Shown: positions 22,411 to 32,644, numbered from the stretch's first letter. The stretch: 64,000 bases of DNA from Haematococcus lacustris (GCA_030144725.1 JASKMD010000029.1:2718346-2782345), one strand, 5' to 3'. Numbers and translations are program-made. The notes: generated by a model not told the origin, from the letters alone.

Positions 22411-23340
22411 CTAGCGGCGGTCCCCCTTCCGTGGGCCGCTGCTGACGTTTGGGCGGGGAGGGCGGATGGGGCAGTCCTTCATGGTGTGCCCCGCCTTGCG
22501 GCAGTAGAAGCACGCTTTGCTGTCCCGCAGAGCCGCACGCTGAGCATCGGAGAGACGAGTGCCACGGTTGCGGATTGGGCTGGTGTGGAGCATGGCGTCC
22601 AGTTCCATGGGCACCGCGGCAGTCTCAGGGCGGGGAGGGCGGGGAGTGGAGGGAGGGCGATAGGAGGAGCGGGAGGCTGAGGTGGAATAGGAGATGGCGT
22701 CCACCCGATCCGCGATGGTGGAGGCTTCGGAGAAAGAGGTTGGCTCGCGCAGCTCCAGCTCACGCCGCACTGAGGGCTTGAGGCCCCGGATAAACCGGTC
22801 GAGCTGTTCTGCGGGCGAGAGGTCCGTGACCTCCAGGCAGAGCGCTGTGAACTCGCCAAGGTACCGCCGCACGGAGCTCGTTTGGGTGAGAGCTGCCAAG
22901 CGATCCCTTGCATGGCGCAGCCGGTTGACAGGCGCGAACTGCCGCTCGAAGGCAGCGACAAAGCACGTCCAGGAGGTGAAAGAGCTGACGCTGCTGCGGT
23001 ACCACAGGAGAGCATGGCCGGAGAGGAGGGTGGCGACGTAGACGATCCGTTGGGCGTCCGTCAGCTCGGAGATTGTGAAAAAGAGATCCACTGCGAATAG
23101 CCAAGCCGCCACGTCCGTGGTACGGCTTCCAGAGAAAGTGGCGGGTGGATTGGCACGGGGCATACGCTGCTGTGGGGCAGGAGCGGGAGTAGGAGGAGGA
23201 GCAGGAGCAGGAGCAGGCGCGGGCGCCGCCGGAGTGGTTTGCTGCAGGGACAGTTGCGCGAGCTGCTGTTCCAGCCGCTGGATTGTGGCCTGCTGCTCCG
23301 AAAATACGCGTTGCATCTGAGCGATCTCTTCCGCGTTCAT
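22411..23340 (-). CDS. gag: Chromovirus Gag
   Basis: An open frame of 309 residues beginning [18 protein letters not shown]-terminal coiled coil (about 1-35), a Pro/Ala linker, a Retrotrans_gag-type capsid domain (about 60-190, with [19 protein letters not shown] and [14 protein letters not shown]), and a zinc knuckle [14 protein letters not shown] near 285 followed by a basic tail. Gag packages the element RNA in cytoplasmic particles. It is intact, unlike pol. The start is the first ATG after the 5' LTR. Confidence 0.9.
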   Translation of the reverse strand: MNAEEIAQMQRVFSEQQATIQRLEQQLAQLSLQQTTPAAPAPAPAPAPPPTPAPAPQQRMPRANPPATFSGSRTTDVAAWLFAVDLFFTISELTDAQRIVYVATLLSGHALLWYRSSVSSFTSWTCFVAAFERQFAPVNRLRHARDRLAALTQTSSVRRYLGEFTALCLEVTDLSPAEQLDRFIRGLKPSVRRELELREPTSFSEASTIADRVDAISYSTSASRSSYRPPSTPRPPRPETAAVPMELDAMLHTSPIRNRGTRLSDAQRAALRDSKACFYCRKAGHTMKDCPIRPPRPNVSSGPRKGDRR

Positions 23341-23424
23341 GGCGGCGCGGGACTAGCGGTGAGAATGCGGAGTGGGAGAGAGGAACGGTGGAGTGGGAGA
23401 GACGAGGGAAGAGCACTGCGGTTC

Positions 23425-23443
23425 CCGAGAGAGAAGGCACCAA
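23425..23443 (-). other. Primer-binding site of the chromovirus
   Basis: Directly inside the 5' LTR the minus strand reads TTGGTGCCTTCTCTC. A TGG one base from the LTR is the usual start of a site complementary to a tRNA 3' end. Which tRNA was not determined. Confidence 0.6.
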
Positions 23444-23877
23444 TGTAACGGAGCTGAGACCAGGGAGCCTGTGAGGGCGGGAGAACGAGACAGGACCCGG
23501 GGTCAGATAGAGTTCTGAGCCAAGGTTACAACATAGCAGAGATGACCAACAGAGCACGGCTTACCTGTGAGGGCGGGAGAACGAGACAGGACCCGGGGTC
23601 AGATAGAGTTCTGAGCCAAGGTGCCTGTCTCTGCCCTCACAGAGCCTTAAGTACTCAAAACCATTCACATTCTTAGTCATCCACGTGTAAAGGGAAAAGG
23701 TGTACGTAAACTGTGAACTTCTGTGCTCGGTGCATCCGCCTAGGTTCGGAGCACCTTGCACAGAGAACAACAGAAGCATCCACTGTAAGAAAAGAACAAG
23801 TACTCAGTTCGCTAAAGATCAGACATGCTAGTCAGTTTAAAAGATGCAAGCCGCCCATGCTGCGCATGTCCACTACA
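23444..23877 (-). repeat. 5' LTR of the chromovirus
   Basis: 434 bp, same ends and same internal 59-bp duplication (23468-23526, 23564-23622) as the 3' LTR. No difference between the two was found by eye. Confidence 0.93.
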
Positions 23878-23882
23878 GTCCC

Positions 23883-24500
23883 TATGGCGCAAGCACCACA
23901 CACGCAAGCACACATGCAGCAAGCCTTGTGCCAGACAACTTGGTACATGGCACACCAGGGGCACACTAGTGGCTGCAGCACATGCATGCAATCGAAGCCA
24001 ACAATGCACATGTAGTTTGGCGCTATGGACTCCAGTCGGCCAAGTTGTACCTCAGCATCTTGCAGTGTTGACAATTGTAGCAACACCTTGCTATCAGGCT
24101 GTGACCGCAGAAGGCGCAACAGAGTGGGTACATGCTGTATCTGCTGGAGAACTTTTAGCAGCAATTGACCTGCAGCCAAAGGACCAAAGGAGCAAAGAAG
24201 GGCAAGGCAGTTCAGCGAAGGTCAGGCTATGGCCATAGGTCAGGCTATGGCAAGGCTGGTGCAAGGCAGGGCTGGTGCAGGTCAGGGCTAAGGAGTAAAA
24301 AGCGCACCTTGCGGTGGCCCAGTCCTGCTGCTGCTTGGGCATGCTTGGGGGCATGGTCTGCTCGTCCTGCTCCTCAGTGGTGTGTCTGCATGACACCACA
24401 CACAGGAGTGTGACGAGTGGTGCTTTCACAAGGGTGCTAGGTGGAATGGGTGGAAACAGGCTGCAACCTGAGTGTGCAACTGATGTTGTTCAGCTGGCTT
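23883..24500 (-). pseudogene. Fragment of the 18057-25643 transposon gene, middle part
   Basis: After an acceptor-like CTGCAG on the minus strand near 24170, an exon-like frame reads QLLLKVLQQIQHVPTLLRLL, SKVLLQLSTLQDAEVQLGRL and ESIAPNYMCIVGFDCMHV. It is helical, Leu/Gln-rich, and runs up to the retrotransposon insertion site. Family unknown. It is on the same strand and between the fragments at 24532-25092 and 18354-18794, consistent with one split gene. Confidence 0.45.
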
Positions 24501-24531
24501 GCCATGTCAGCCCATCATCCAGCAGGGGCAC

Positions 24532-25092
24532 TCACATGATGGGCTGTTGCTCCACGGCAGGTGAGGTCACAGGGTTGGTGGCAGGCCTAGTGAGGATGGA
24601 GAGCCCCGGTAGGTGCATCAGTGCCGGCAGGGCCGGGTGGTGCTGGCTGGACCCCTGCAGCTGTGATGGGTGCGAGGGTGGTTGGTCTGGGAGATGGTGG
24701 GGGCAGGGCGCATGGGCTGGCCCAGGCTGTGCAGGTGCTTGCGTGGGTGTGGAGCTGAGACGGGGCATGGGCTGGAGCTGGCTGGCTGGCTCCTGCCCCC
24801 GCAGCCGCTGGCACACAGCATGCGCAGCTGCAGCAGCCTCAGCGCAAGTTCTATGGGCCAACGGAACCTGTGACGGCTTCAGGTTTTTGCAAGCTGTGAT
24901 GACATCAACCATCTGGGCTGTGACCTGGCCGATGGCTGTGTGACTGCATCCGGATCTGTAGAAAGCTGCCTCCCCCTCCACATGGATCTCCACCCAGCCA
25001 GCATGGCCAGTTGGTGTACACGTCACACACACAGCACAGCGGGCAGCATGCCCTCCCTTCCCCTTGTAGGGGTGATACTTGGATGCAGGCAT
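24532..25092 (-). pseudogene. Fragment of the 18057-25643 transposon gene, N-terminal Cys-rich part
   Basis: The minus-strand frame from ATG 25092 reads MPASKYHPYKGKGGHAARCA, then VCVTCTPTGHAGWVEIHVEG and FYRSGCSHTAIGQVTAQMVD, then a Pro/Gln/His-rich low-complexity tail, 187 residues in all. The clustered Cys/His residues (C-x2-C-x2-C then C-x-H) look like a zinc-binding module, as expected for a DNA-binding end of a transposase; this is inference. The family is not recognised. Confidence 0.45.
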
Positions 25093-25655
25093 CCTGCTAG
25101 CACGTACACACGTAGGTAAAAACACTATTTGCAATACTCAGCAATAGTTGAGAACTTGGCAGGGGGTCCACAGCTAAGTTCCCTAGCCAGTGACGCAGGG
25201 CTGGAGAATCCGATTGAGTTCGATGGTCGTCATACGGGCATCAGCAGGTTGGGCAGCATGGAGGAGTGTTTCCCCACCTTTTGGAGCCTAATCCGCAAGG
25301 GATTGATGCCACTGCTGTGCTCCTACTGTGGTCTCCTCCAAGTTTCAGAGCCCCTGAGCCAGCGCATGTTGGTCACGATGTTGGACATGGGGTCGGGCTC
25401 CTCGCACATCGCGCACTATTCATCGCGTCAATGAGGGACTCACAGATACTGGGTCAGCGTACATCAAGTCCGCAGGCTCGGTAGGGTCGGATACCCGGCA
25501 ACATGCCCGACCAGCTCGGCGCGTGCCTCAGCGCGGACGCATTCCGACGCTTCAATCCGCGTGTAAACCCGTGCAGAGATGAGTCCGGAAAAGCCGTTGT
25601 CCCTTATCGTTAGGGGGGTTGGTGGTTCAATGGGAGGGGTGACTCAGTGGAAGCT

Positions 25656-26434
25656 CAGTGGAAGCTGACCAAGGGCCGTGTGTGGCAGGCCAGTGGTCTG
25701 AGCAATGCTCACCGCAACACATAGCGGTAGCTAGCACCAATCCAGCCCCACCTTCAGCAGCTGGCAGCAGCCAGCTCAGCTGGCACCTTCCTGGAGGCCT
25801 ACCTGAAGCACATCACCATCACTCTGGCCACCTGGGATGCGGTGTGGGAGGTGTACCTGGACCCCAAGTGGGCAAGGGAGCGGCTGAGGCTGTACGGGGC
25901 CCAGGACCGGGTGCTGGAGCAGCCTTTGAGAAGATTAGAGTGTGTGGGTGAGCTGCGTATTGGAAGGTGGTGGGTGGGCATGAAGTGAAAGAGTAGTTGA
26001 CTGTGCCATGCCTAACCTGATGCCACCATGTCAGCCACCCTGTGTGCCTTGTATGCATGCCTGCAGCTGTAGGTTGAGATGGCTGAGGTGGCTACGAAGC
26101 GCTATGACGGTGTCAAACAGCTGGTGGTCTTCTTTGGCTCAGCTGGCATTGGCACCCGGGTGGGCTGGGGTGCTGATGCGGTGCTGCGAGCCTGCTGCAA
26201 GGTGGTGTGCAGGCCCAGAGGCACAGACCAGCGCCGAGGCAGGGTGGTGCTTGTGGATGAGCACCGCACACATCCTGCCACAGCCCCCATGCAGCCAGGC
26301 AACCACTCAGGCAGCAGCCTCAGAACCAGGGCCCAGCACTCCTCCACCAGCCAAGCGCAGCAAGCGCACCAAGGATGAGCAGGCAGCTGAGCCTACCCAG
26401 CCCACCCAACCCACCAAGGCCTGCGTAGGCTGAG
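25656..26434 (+). pseudogene. Family I Fanzor pseudogene, RuvC-III-less lineage (right duplicate)
   Basis: It matches 10786-11345 but keeps about 210 bp lost there: KRYDGVKQLVVFFGSAGIGT, GADAVLRACCKVVC and RGRVVLVDEHRT (RuvC-II Glu present). After DEHRTH a deletion joins directly to the Ala/Pro/Lys-rich tail, ending AEQAAEPTQPTQPTKAC, with no RuvC-III. The RuvC-I part lies upstream of this duplicate and is missing. In-frame stops near 25722 and 25729. Confidence 0.75.
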
Positions 26435-26720
26435 TAGTATGTGTCCCCTCTTAAGCTGTCACCAGGTTACATCAGTGGATGCATGTCATGCCAACTCTAG
26501 GCTTTAGCCCTGTAACAGGGGTGTAACAGGGGTGTGCAGGGCTATGTAACAGGGGTCAGGCAACAGTGCAGATGTTAGGCGCCCATGCCATGTGCATGGG
26601 CACATAAATGCATACAGACGAGACACCATGCCTAGTGAGGGGACCTGATTCTGCTTCTGCGGTTTGTTGAGGGAGCTGTTGAGCTGACTTTTGCCAAACA
26701 TGCTGGACGTCAATGCTTGT
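26435..26720 (+). repeat. Family I 3' end
   Basis: Duplicate of 11346-11640, with the same local duplication of the CCCTGTAACAGGG hairpin region. Confidence 0.7.
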
Positions 26721-26889
26721 TGATGAAGATGAGTGGAGAGGTCGCCAGAAAGAGGGAGGAGCTATGCGGGCTGTGCGGGCGGGGATGTGGGCAAGGCGGT
26801 ATGCATGGGTCTGCTTGATGGCCCTAAAAGGAAAATCTGTGTAAGATGCCCCCCAAAACATGACCACTTCCCATGCCTTCCCATGCCGC

Positions 26890-27061
26890 ACTGTGAACAA
26901 GCCGCCCGCATCACATTTGTAGTCATCAAGGGTGCTATCGAGGAAACTTCAACTTGATTGGAGTAGCTAAGTGGGATTACCCACAGTCAAATGAGTCGTT
27001 CCGTGTTCATTTGCTTGTCTGCTTGATGGCACGTTGACAATGGCTATCGTGTGCAAGACGG
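26890..27061 (+). repeat. Family II 3' block ending in the 30-bp junction sequence
   Basis: Duplicate of 11800-11980. Here the 30-bp sequence at 27032-27061 occurs once and continues directly into the family II copy, without the 4.7-kb segment. Confidence 0.65.
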
Positions 27062-27692
27062 ACATGTAAACCACTGCTTCCCATGCCGCCGACCGCGCGA
27101 CCCGGACGTATACACAAGGTCGCGAACCCTGACCCGGTCGCTGACCCGGACCCGGACCCGGACCCGTGTCAGCTCGTCTGTGCATGCCCCCCAGCCTTGT
27201 GAGCTGCACCTGCCACGTGACCGGCCTACGGAACGGTACCCCCAGCAGGCCAGGTGATCCAGCGGCTGGTGCGCCCAGCCTGGAGTCAGCGGCATGCGAA
27301 GTATGTGCGGGGCCTGCTGCGGTGCCATGAGGTGCCGCCCAACCCCCCTCCCCTAACCCAGGAAACCCCTGCCCCTGCCCAGGACCCCCCTGCCCAGGCC
27401 CCCCCCCCCACCCAGCCCAGGACCAGCCCCTCCCTTCTGCACCTGGCACAGTGCCACCACCCCAGGCCCCTCCATGGTGCAGGTGGCTGGACTAGGACAC
27501 CGACGCTTGCCTGAACTTCCAGTGCATCGGGGTGAGCAAGCAGCGCCCCCTGGAGCTGTGCAGCTGAACGGACCGGGAGTCTCTGGCCCCCATTGGCAAG
27601 GAGTACCAGCAGGGCTACAAGCTGGTCAATGACCGGCTGTCCAAGGGCAGGCAGCGGCTGCACCGGGCAGCAGAGTACCCGGCGGGGTATTG
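27062..27692 (+). pseudogene. Family II Fanzor pseudogene (right duplicate)
   Basis: It matches 16726-17401: same (GACCCG)n microsatellite (27130-27165), same VRPAWSQRHAKYVRGLLRCH, same stop inside WLD-stop-DTDACLNFQCIG, same broken tail. Differences are few, including a shorter proline-rich linker. Confidence 0.7.
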
Positions 27693-27719
27693 ATAGCCAG
27701 GCCCACAACAACCCATAGG

Positions 27720-27930
27720 GCCGAGCATGTTTACTCAGGCTGTTAGCCTTTCAAGCATCACGCTGTTAGTTTGGATAAGGTGCTCAGTGCTTCGGGGGGA
27801 GAATGCCACAGGTGTGGGGGTTGTAGTCATCGAGGGTGCGCCCGTGGATGCTACAACTTTGATTGGAGTAGCTGAGTGAGGTTACCCACAGTCAAACAAG
27901 TTGTTCCATGTTGAATGAGTTTTGTTTGTC
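27720..27930 (+). repeat. Family II 3' block
   Basis: Duplicate of 17429-17640, with minor changes (GTCATCGAGGGTGC for GTCATCAAGGGTGC). Confidence 0.65.
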
Positions 27931-28301
27931 TTGTACGCCTCCTTCCTTAGTGTGCAAGTGATGAGATGCCATGTGATGAGGAGGGATGCGATCAGGAAGG
28001 AATTGGTGGGAGCATTAGGGCCTATGTCACATGCGTATGCCTGAGTGTTATCACCCTAGCGGGGGCAGGGATGGGGTCATCACTGTGTGTTGAGGGGCGG
28101 CTGGGATCAGGGCTGAGCCTGTGACAAGGGTAGAGCCTGTGACGAACATGGGGAGAGGAGAGCAGCAGGCTCATGCTCAGCACACGGGGCATGAGCATAT
28201 CGCAAGCAGTGCCGCATGTAGCACACAACACTAAACTCTGGATGAAAGGGCCCGCGACAGGACCAGCGCTGGTCTGCGTGCAACACACGTTTGCGAGTAT
28301 A

Positions 28302-28611
28302 CAGGCCGTCCTGTATCCCTATCCTTCTCCTAGCCCCTACACTTCACCACAGCAGTGAGTGACCGATGTATGTCCCTACGCTAGGTCCCTAACCCTAGGA
28401 GTCGCTAGAGCCCTACTCTACCCTACCCTATGCATGACTCTAGCGCACACACATCCCCTTTGTGAGGGGCAATCGAATTGTTTGTTTGTTTGCTTGGCTC
28501 ATGGCATGATACACATGTCACTATCGCTGCCGCTGGTGCCGCCGCTGCCACTTCCACAGCAGACACTTGTCGCGCACGTGACAGTACAGGATAGGGATAC
28601 AGGACGGCCTG
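28302..28611. mobile_element. Possible 310-bp MITE with 23-bp inverted ends
   Basis: CAGGCCGTCCTGTATCCCTA (perfect for 23 bp, 28302-28324) is repeated inverted at 28589-28611. No convincing target duplication. The same end motif stands alone at 18009 and near 41175-41205 (ACAGGACGGCCTG), so it is a dispersed sequence. Family not determined. Confidence 0.45.
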
Positions 28612-28631
28612 TGATTTACGGTACGCCTTAG

Positions 28632-30001
28632 ATTGTGGCTTCGGTGCGCCTCGGGCAAACCCGACAAAAAGTGAGTGTCGAATTCCTCGCACACCTCCAC
28701 GCTTCATTCGCTCGTACACAGCTTAGACATTACGGCATATACACGCTCAGCTCCGGAGCCTCATTGGTATCACAAACCTTGCCTGAACTGCAAACCTTCG
28801 TTGCAACCTCTTCTACTTCGTGCGGATTTGACGTCGAGGCAGGTGAACACGCCTTTGAGGAAAACGAGGCGAGGAACTTTGTGTTCAGCTGTATCGAAAC
28901 CCCCCAGCTGTTGCTCCACTTAGGGGCCACACCCAGACATGGCACTGCCCGCTGAGTTATGATGATACCTGTTGTGTCGCAGAAGACTGTTTTCACTTCC
29001 CAGCACTTCCTTGCCCTGCTTCCTTGCCTGCAGGTGGCAAACCACACGCGCTAATGCAGCTTCAGGAGGTTTTGGCCACAGCAGTCAGTGCTCTGACGCT
29101 GGTGGACAGCTGCCATGGATTAGCAGCAGCAGCAGCATCAGCAGATGTCTTACAAAACCCCGACTGCCCAGAGTTGGGCGATGAGTTGCTAGACATATTC
29201 GCAACAGATTTGCCATCCCCAGCAGGGGCAGATGACCTTGCATCCCCACCCCTTCACTGCATCCTAGACTCTTGGCAGCTCCGCAGCTTGGCTGACAGGC
29301 AATGTGTTGAGGAGCAGCAATGGATAGACCCGGACATCTGCTCCAGTCTTCCTGGACCCTGCCCCTCCAGCGGCCTCCAGCTCAACAGCCCCACAGGGGC
29401 TGCCCCATGGCATGCACCTGCAGCTGCAGATAGCCCCACACCTGAGTCTGACCCTGAGGACAGTGACAGCGACTTTGAGGGGTTTGATGAGTGGGATGAT
29501 GCCCCCGCCCCTGCCCCTGCCCTCCCCCTGAACTCTGCCAGCCAGCCAGCCAGCCCTGTGGCCCTCAGCCCCTTCGCAGGTGGCCCCACCTGCAGCGCTC
29601 TATCCGCCACGCTGCCACTGAAGCAGCTGCGCGTGGCTGGCCTCATGGAGCCTGACACCGCACGCAGCCGGAGCAGCAGCAGCTGTGTCACCGGGCAAGG
29701 CCCCAGCCGCCGCATCATCGACCTGGCTGTAGAGACAGGCATCTCCCCAGGACCCAGCCCCCGCTGGCGCTGCAACTCCTACTGCGCTCCCGGCGCCGCG
29801 CCGGCTGCCCTGAGTCATGCAGACAGTGGCGCAATGAGCCAGGCCGAGGGTGGGGTGGAGGTGGAAGTGCGTCATAGTGCCACGCCCCGCACTGCCAGAC
29901 TCTCGCGGCTGGCGTCCGAGGACCGACCCAGCATGGCGTCGCGGGCCTTACAGCACCTGCTCCTCAGGCGGGCTGAGCTGGCGGCGCTGGGTGAGCTGTG
30001 A
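28632..30001 (+). CDS. Acidic Ser/Pro/Ala-rich protein of unknown function, 5' end missing
   Basis: Two exons are supported: 28632-28834 (after an acceptor CGCCTTAG; donor CAG-GTGAAC) and 29034-30001 (acceptor CTTGCCTGCAG; stop TGA), phase consistent. The first carries VEFLAHLHASFARTQLRHYG and TSCGFDVEAG; the second MQLQEVLATAVSALTLVDSC, an acidic patch DPEDSDSDFEGFDEWDD, a long Ser/Pro/Ala linker, and C-terminal RIIDLAVETGISPGPSP and SRALQHLLLRRAELAALGEL. It probably has more exons upstream, since no ATG opens the first. No domain recognised. A TGTAA at 30016-30020 could be the poly(A) signal. A 40-bp piece of it recurs at 42917-42956. Confidence 0.55.
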
Positions 30002-30104
30002 GCACTGTCAGAATGTGTAAGTGGCACTGAGGTGATGCTTACCTCACACGTTTGAAAGTGTGGGAGTCTGGGCTCATGTCATGTGGGTTGCAAAACAGCA
30101 TCTA

Positions 30105-30395
30105 GGAATAAAGCTGCAGCAGCAGCACTGATCCCGAGGCCAAGTCAAGGGCAAGGCTGCCACAGCCAAGCCAGCACCACAGCCAGGAGGGTGGGTAGAC
30201 AGGGGCTGCAATGCAGTGTTGAACACGCAGTGCATTGGGAAGAGCGGGTGGCGACCACTGGAGCTGTGCTGGTGGCCGGACCCGCCTGAGCTGCCACGGA
30301 GCTGCCTGAGCTGCCAAGGAGTACAAGCGATTGTGAGACCGTCCACCCAGTGCCCAGCAGCAGCAGCAGCAGCAGCAGCGGCAACAGTCTGCTGA
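30105..30395 (+). pseudogene. Family I Fanzor fragment (RuvC-III end)
   Basis: The frame recoverable across small lesions is KAATAKPAPQPGGWVDRG-CNAVLNTQCIG, WRPLELCWWPDP, and a tail of CAG repeats, equivalent to the last about 100 residues of family I. DRD is changed to DRG. The 3' end follows at 30400-30610. Confidence 0.65.
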
Positions 30396-30399
30396 GGCT

Positions 30400-30610
30400 C
30401 AGTAGAATTGCCCCCTCTTGAGCTGTCATCAGGTTACATCAGTGAATGCATGTCATGCCAACTCTAGGCTCTAGCCCTGTTACAGGGTTTGTAGGTGGTA
30501 GGCGCCCATGCCATGTGCATGGGCACATAATTGCATACAGACAAGTCACCATGCCCAGTGAGGGGACCTGATTCTGCCTTTGCGGGCTGATGAGGGAGGT
30601 GCTGGCCACC
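30400..30610 (+). repeat. Family I 3' end
   Basis: GAGCTGTCATCAGGTTACAT, CATGCCAACTCTAGG, the hairpin CCCTGTTACAGGG, TAGGTGGTAGGCGCCCATG and GACCTGATTCTGCC, in the usual order. The variant hairpin loop (TTA) differs from those at 11.4 kb (TAA) and 50.7 kb (TCA) while the stem is kept. Confidence 0.65.
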
Positions 30611-31119
30611 GACACTGTGGGAAGCCACCGTCTCAGACTGCCAGCCAGTCCCATGGCTTGTGTTAAAGCCTCAGATGCCGCACACCTTTAAGTCAGTCGC
30701 ACACTAGCTACACATGAGGTGTCGCAGACACCCCCTGCTTGCTGCCCTTGTTGACAGCTGTTGGTGTGTTGGTTGTGTGTTGTGTCCACGACTGGCGGCA
30801 GGGAGTGGCAGCTGCACCTTGCCAATGGCATGCAGCTCTTTAACAAGCCAAACAGGCAGGTGTTCAGTGGGGTGCGGACTTGTAGAACATCATGTGTCAT
30901 GCATGTGAATAAGATACACCGAATAGGTGGCTGGCTAATACCTGCATGCCCCATGCGTATTTTCAGCACAACTACCTTATCCAACATGGAACATGGTGTT
31001 GTTTGTGGGTCAAGGCTCAAGGCTGGGGGCCATGCACAGTTGAGCTGACACAAGCCACCACCATGCGTTCCTTCAGCCAAAGACCATTGCCAAACATTTC
31101 AGCTAAATAAAACTGTGTG

Positions 31120-31215
31120 ATTACCTTTCAGTATAGAACTTTTATACTTTCACGCCACTCTTAAGCATTGTTGTGTTGTGTAGTCCATATTGTTCGTATG
31201 CACAGGCAGAGAGCG
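31120..31215 (+). repeat. Short dispersed repeat shared with 42962-43060
   Basis: TTCAGTATAGAACTTTTATA, CTTTCACGCCACTCTTAAGC and ATTGTTGTGTTGTGTAGTCC recur with few changes at 42962-43060. No coding content recognised. Confidence 0.55.
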
Positions 31216-31729
31216 ATGTGTTTAGCAATTCCCATGTTTGAACATGAGTGTGTGTAAGAACCAGGGTGCCCATGATCATGCCTTGTGCGTCAAGCTTGCC
31301 AAAGGATGCGTGCATGGAATCATCGAGCCTTGGCTGGCTCAGCCATTGCCTGTAGCCATGCGCCACCCCGCTGGTGGCCATGGGCAGCTAAGCTGACCTG
31401 GCTGGCAAGGAGCTCATGCACTAGCACCACCCTTCCAATTCATCTGGTACTGCCCCCACCCACCCCGCATGCCAAGACCCTGTTGCCAAAGACAACCACC
31501 ACCTGCTTGACACAGCGGTAGCGCTCCATGGACAGGTACTCAGCCTCCTGCGGAGACTGCATGGCATACATGGCACGCATGCATGCAAGATGTGGGTGGT
31601 CTGCAGGTGATAGCCAGCCTGCTGCCAGCCTACATGCCTTCACCCCAACCGCAATGCTCTGTTCATACCAGGAAGAAGCACTCCAGCGTTACCATACACC
31701 ATACAGCCCCTTACACCCCTGGCACTCAC

Positions 31730-31880
31730 TCAGACCAACAACACTTATTCAACAAGGAACAACATGCTGGACTGTGGGCAATCTCACTCAGCTACTACAA
31801 ACACGTTGCAGCATCCTCGGTCGCACCCTTAATGACTGCCAACCCCCACATCGATGGCACATTCGTGGGCACACCCCACA
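31730..31880 (-). repeat. Solo family II 3' block
   Basis: The minus strand gives ACGAATGTGCCATCGATGTG, GGGGTTGGCAGTCATTAAGG, GTGCGACCGAGGATGC and GAGATTGCCCACAG. No coding tail of the family is attached. Confidence 0.55.
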
Positions 31881-31920
31881 CCACTGGGCACCTCACCAAG
31901 ACTATCAGCATTATGCTCTT

Positions 31921-32433
31921 CTTCCGCGGTGAGGGATGCAATGAGACCATGGATTTTCCTCGCAGGGCAGGCAGCACAGGGAAGGTGCAGACGTCCTCTG
32001 CCAATTCTAGCTTGCAGTCGAGTTTGACTGAGGCCTCGAGGGGTCTTGACCGCAGGCCTAGATTGCTATTGAAGGCTGCTCCTGACCCTGCCTCCAGTGC
32101 CCCCATCTGGGGCGCAGTGAAGGACTGCCTGGGGCCAGCCATGCAGCTGGCTGACATCTCCCTGCCTGCAGGCCTGGGCTGTGCAGCTGGTAAAAGGTCG
32201 AAAGGAAGGTTGTCAGGCCCATCAAACCCTGTGGATACACTGGTCGCACTGAACCTGGCCTGCTGCTTGCTGCAGCTTTGCTCTGGGCAGCCATCTGTTG
32301 TGATGTTCTGGGCATGGAGCACGTGTTGCTGAGTAGTACTTGGCACCCCCTCTGGTGTGCCGCTCTGGTGTGCTGCTGATGAGGGTGCGCAGCCTGAAGG
32401 TGCTGATAAGGGAGGTGCTGCATTGTCACTCAC
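31921..32433 (-). CDS. Unassigned open frame, possible exon
   Basis: An uninterrupted minus-strand frame rich in Ser/Ala/Pro carries DGPDNLPFDLLPAAQPRPAG, MGALEAGSGAAFNSNLGLRS and KLDCKLELAEDVCTFPVLPA. It runs into the solo family II 3' block. It looks coding by composition, but no start, splice model or family is supported. Confidence 0.25.
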
Positions 32434-32439
32434 TCAGGT

Positions 32440-32640
32440 CGGTGTTTGGCTGTGTGGAGTTATGTTTCCATACACATGGCTGGGCGCCTACCATCTGCAC
32501 TATTGCCTGACCCTTGTGACATAGCCCTGCATACCCCTGTGACATATCCCTGGGCTGTAGTTGGCATGAGTTGGCATGAGTTGGCATGACTGGCATGCAT
32601 GCACTGATTCACTCTGATGACAGCTCAAGAGGGGGCACAT
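32440..32640 (-). repeat. Family I 3' end
   Basis: On the minus strand: CTCAAGAGG-like start, then GTTGGCATGA repeats complement, AGGGGTATGCAGGGCTATGT, GGGTCAGGCAATAGTGC and AGATGGTAGGCGCCC. It contains a local triplication of the ATGCCAACTC unit. Confidence 0.6.
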
Positions 32641-32644
32641 TCTA

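Larger units (their letters stand above)
18795..23877 (-). mobile_element. Ty3/gypsy chromovirus LTR retrotransposon
   Basis: The 5,083-bp element has two 434-bp LTRs beginning TGTAACGG and ending CCACTACA, and a 5-bp target duplication GTCCC at 18790-18794 and 23878-23882. On the minus strand the order is 5' LTR, primer site, gag, RT fragments, RNase H, integrase, chromodomain, PHD finger, polypurine tract, 3' LTR. The integrase-after-RNase H order and the chromodomain place it in the chromovirus branch of Metaviridae-type elements. Protease and the RT core are missing, so it is not autonomous. It interrupts the 18057-25643 transposon. Confidence 0.93.
18057..25643. mobile_element. 7.6-kb inverted-repeat DNA transposon hosting a nested retrotransposon
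   Basis: The left end GTCACCCCTCCCATTGAACC (perfect for 24 bp, 18057-18080) is matched by its exact complement at 25620-25643; a further AAGGGACA-type match lies just inside both ends. The ends resemble those of the 965-bp element at 12790-13754. Removing the LTR retrotransposon (18795-23877) leaves about 2.5 kb with minus-strand coding fragments at both sides. No clear target duplication is seen (CAGCAG on the left, TCAGTG on the right). It lies exactly between the two copies of a segmental duplication. The superfamily was not determined. Confidence 0.6.

Noticed and set aside
22694..23557. Long open frames on the opposite strand and other frames of gag
   Set aside because: They are shadows of the gag frame in GC-rich DNA: no domains, and the minus-strand frame has capsid and zinc-knuckle motifs.
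18790..23882. A fully functional retrotransposon
   Set aside because: LTRs, gag and integrase suggest it, but protease and the RT core are absent and there is a frameshift near 21900.
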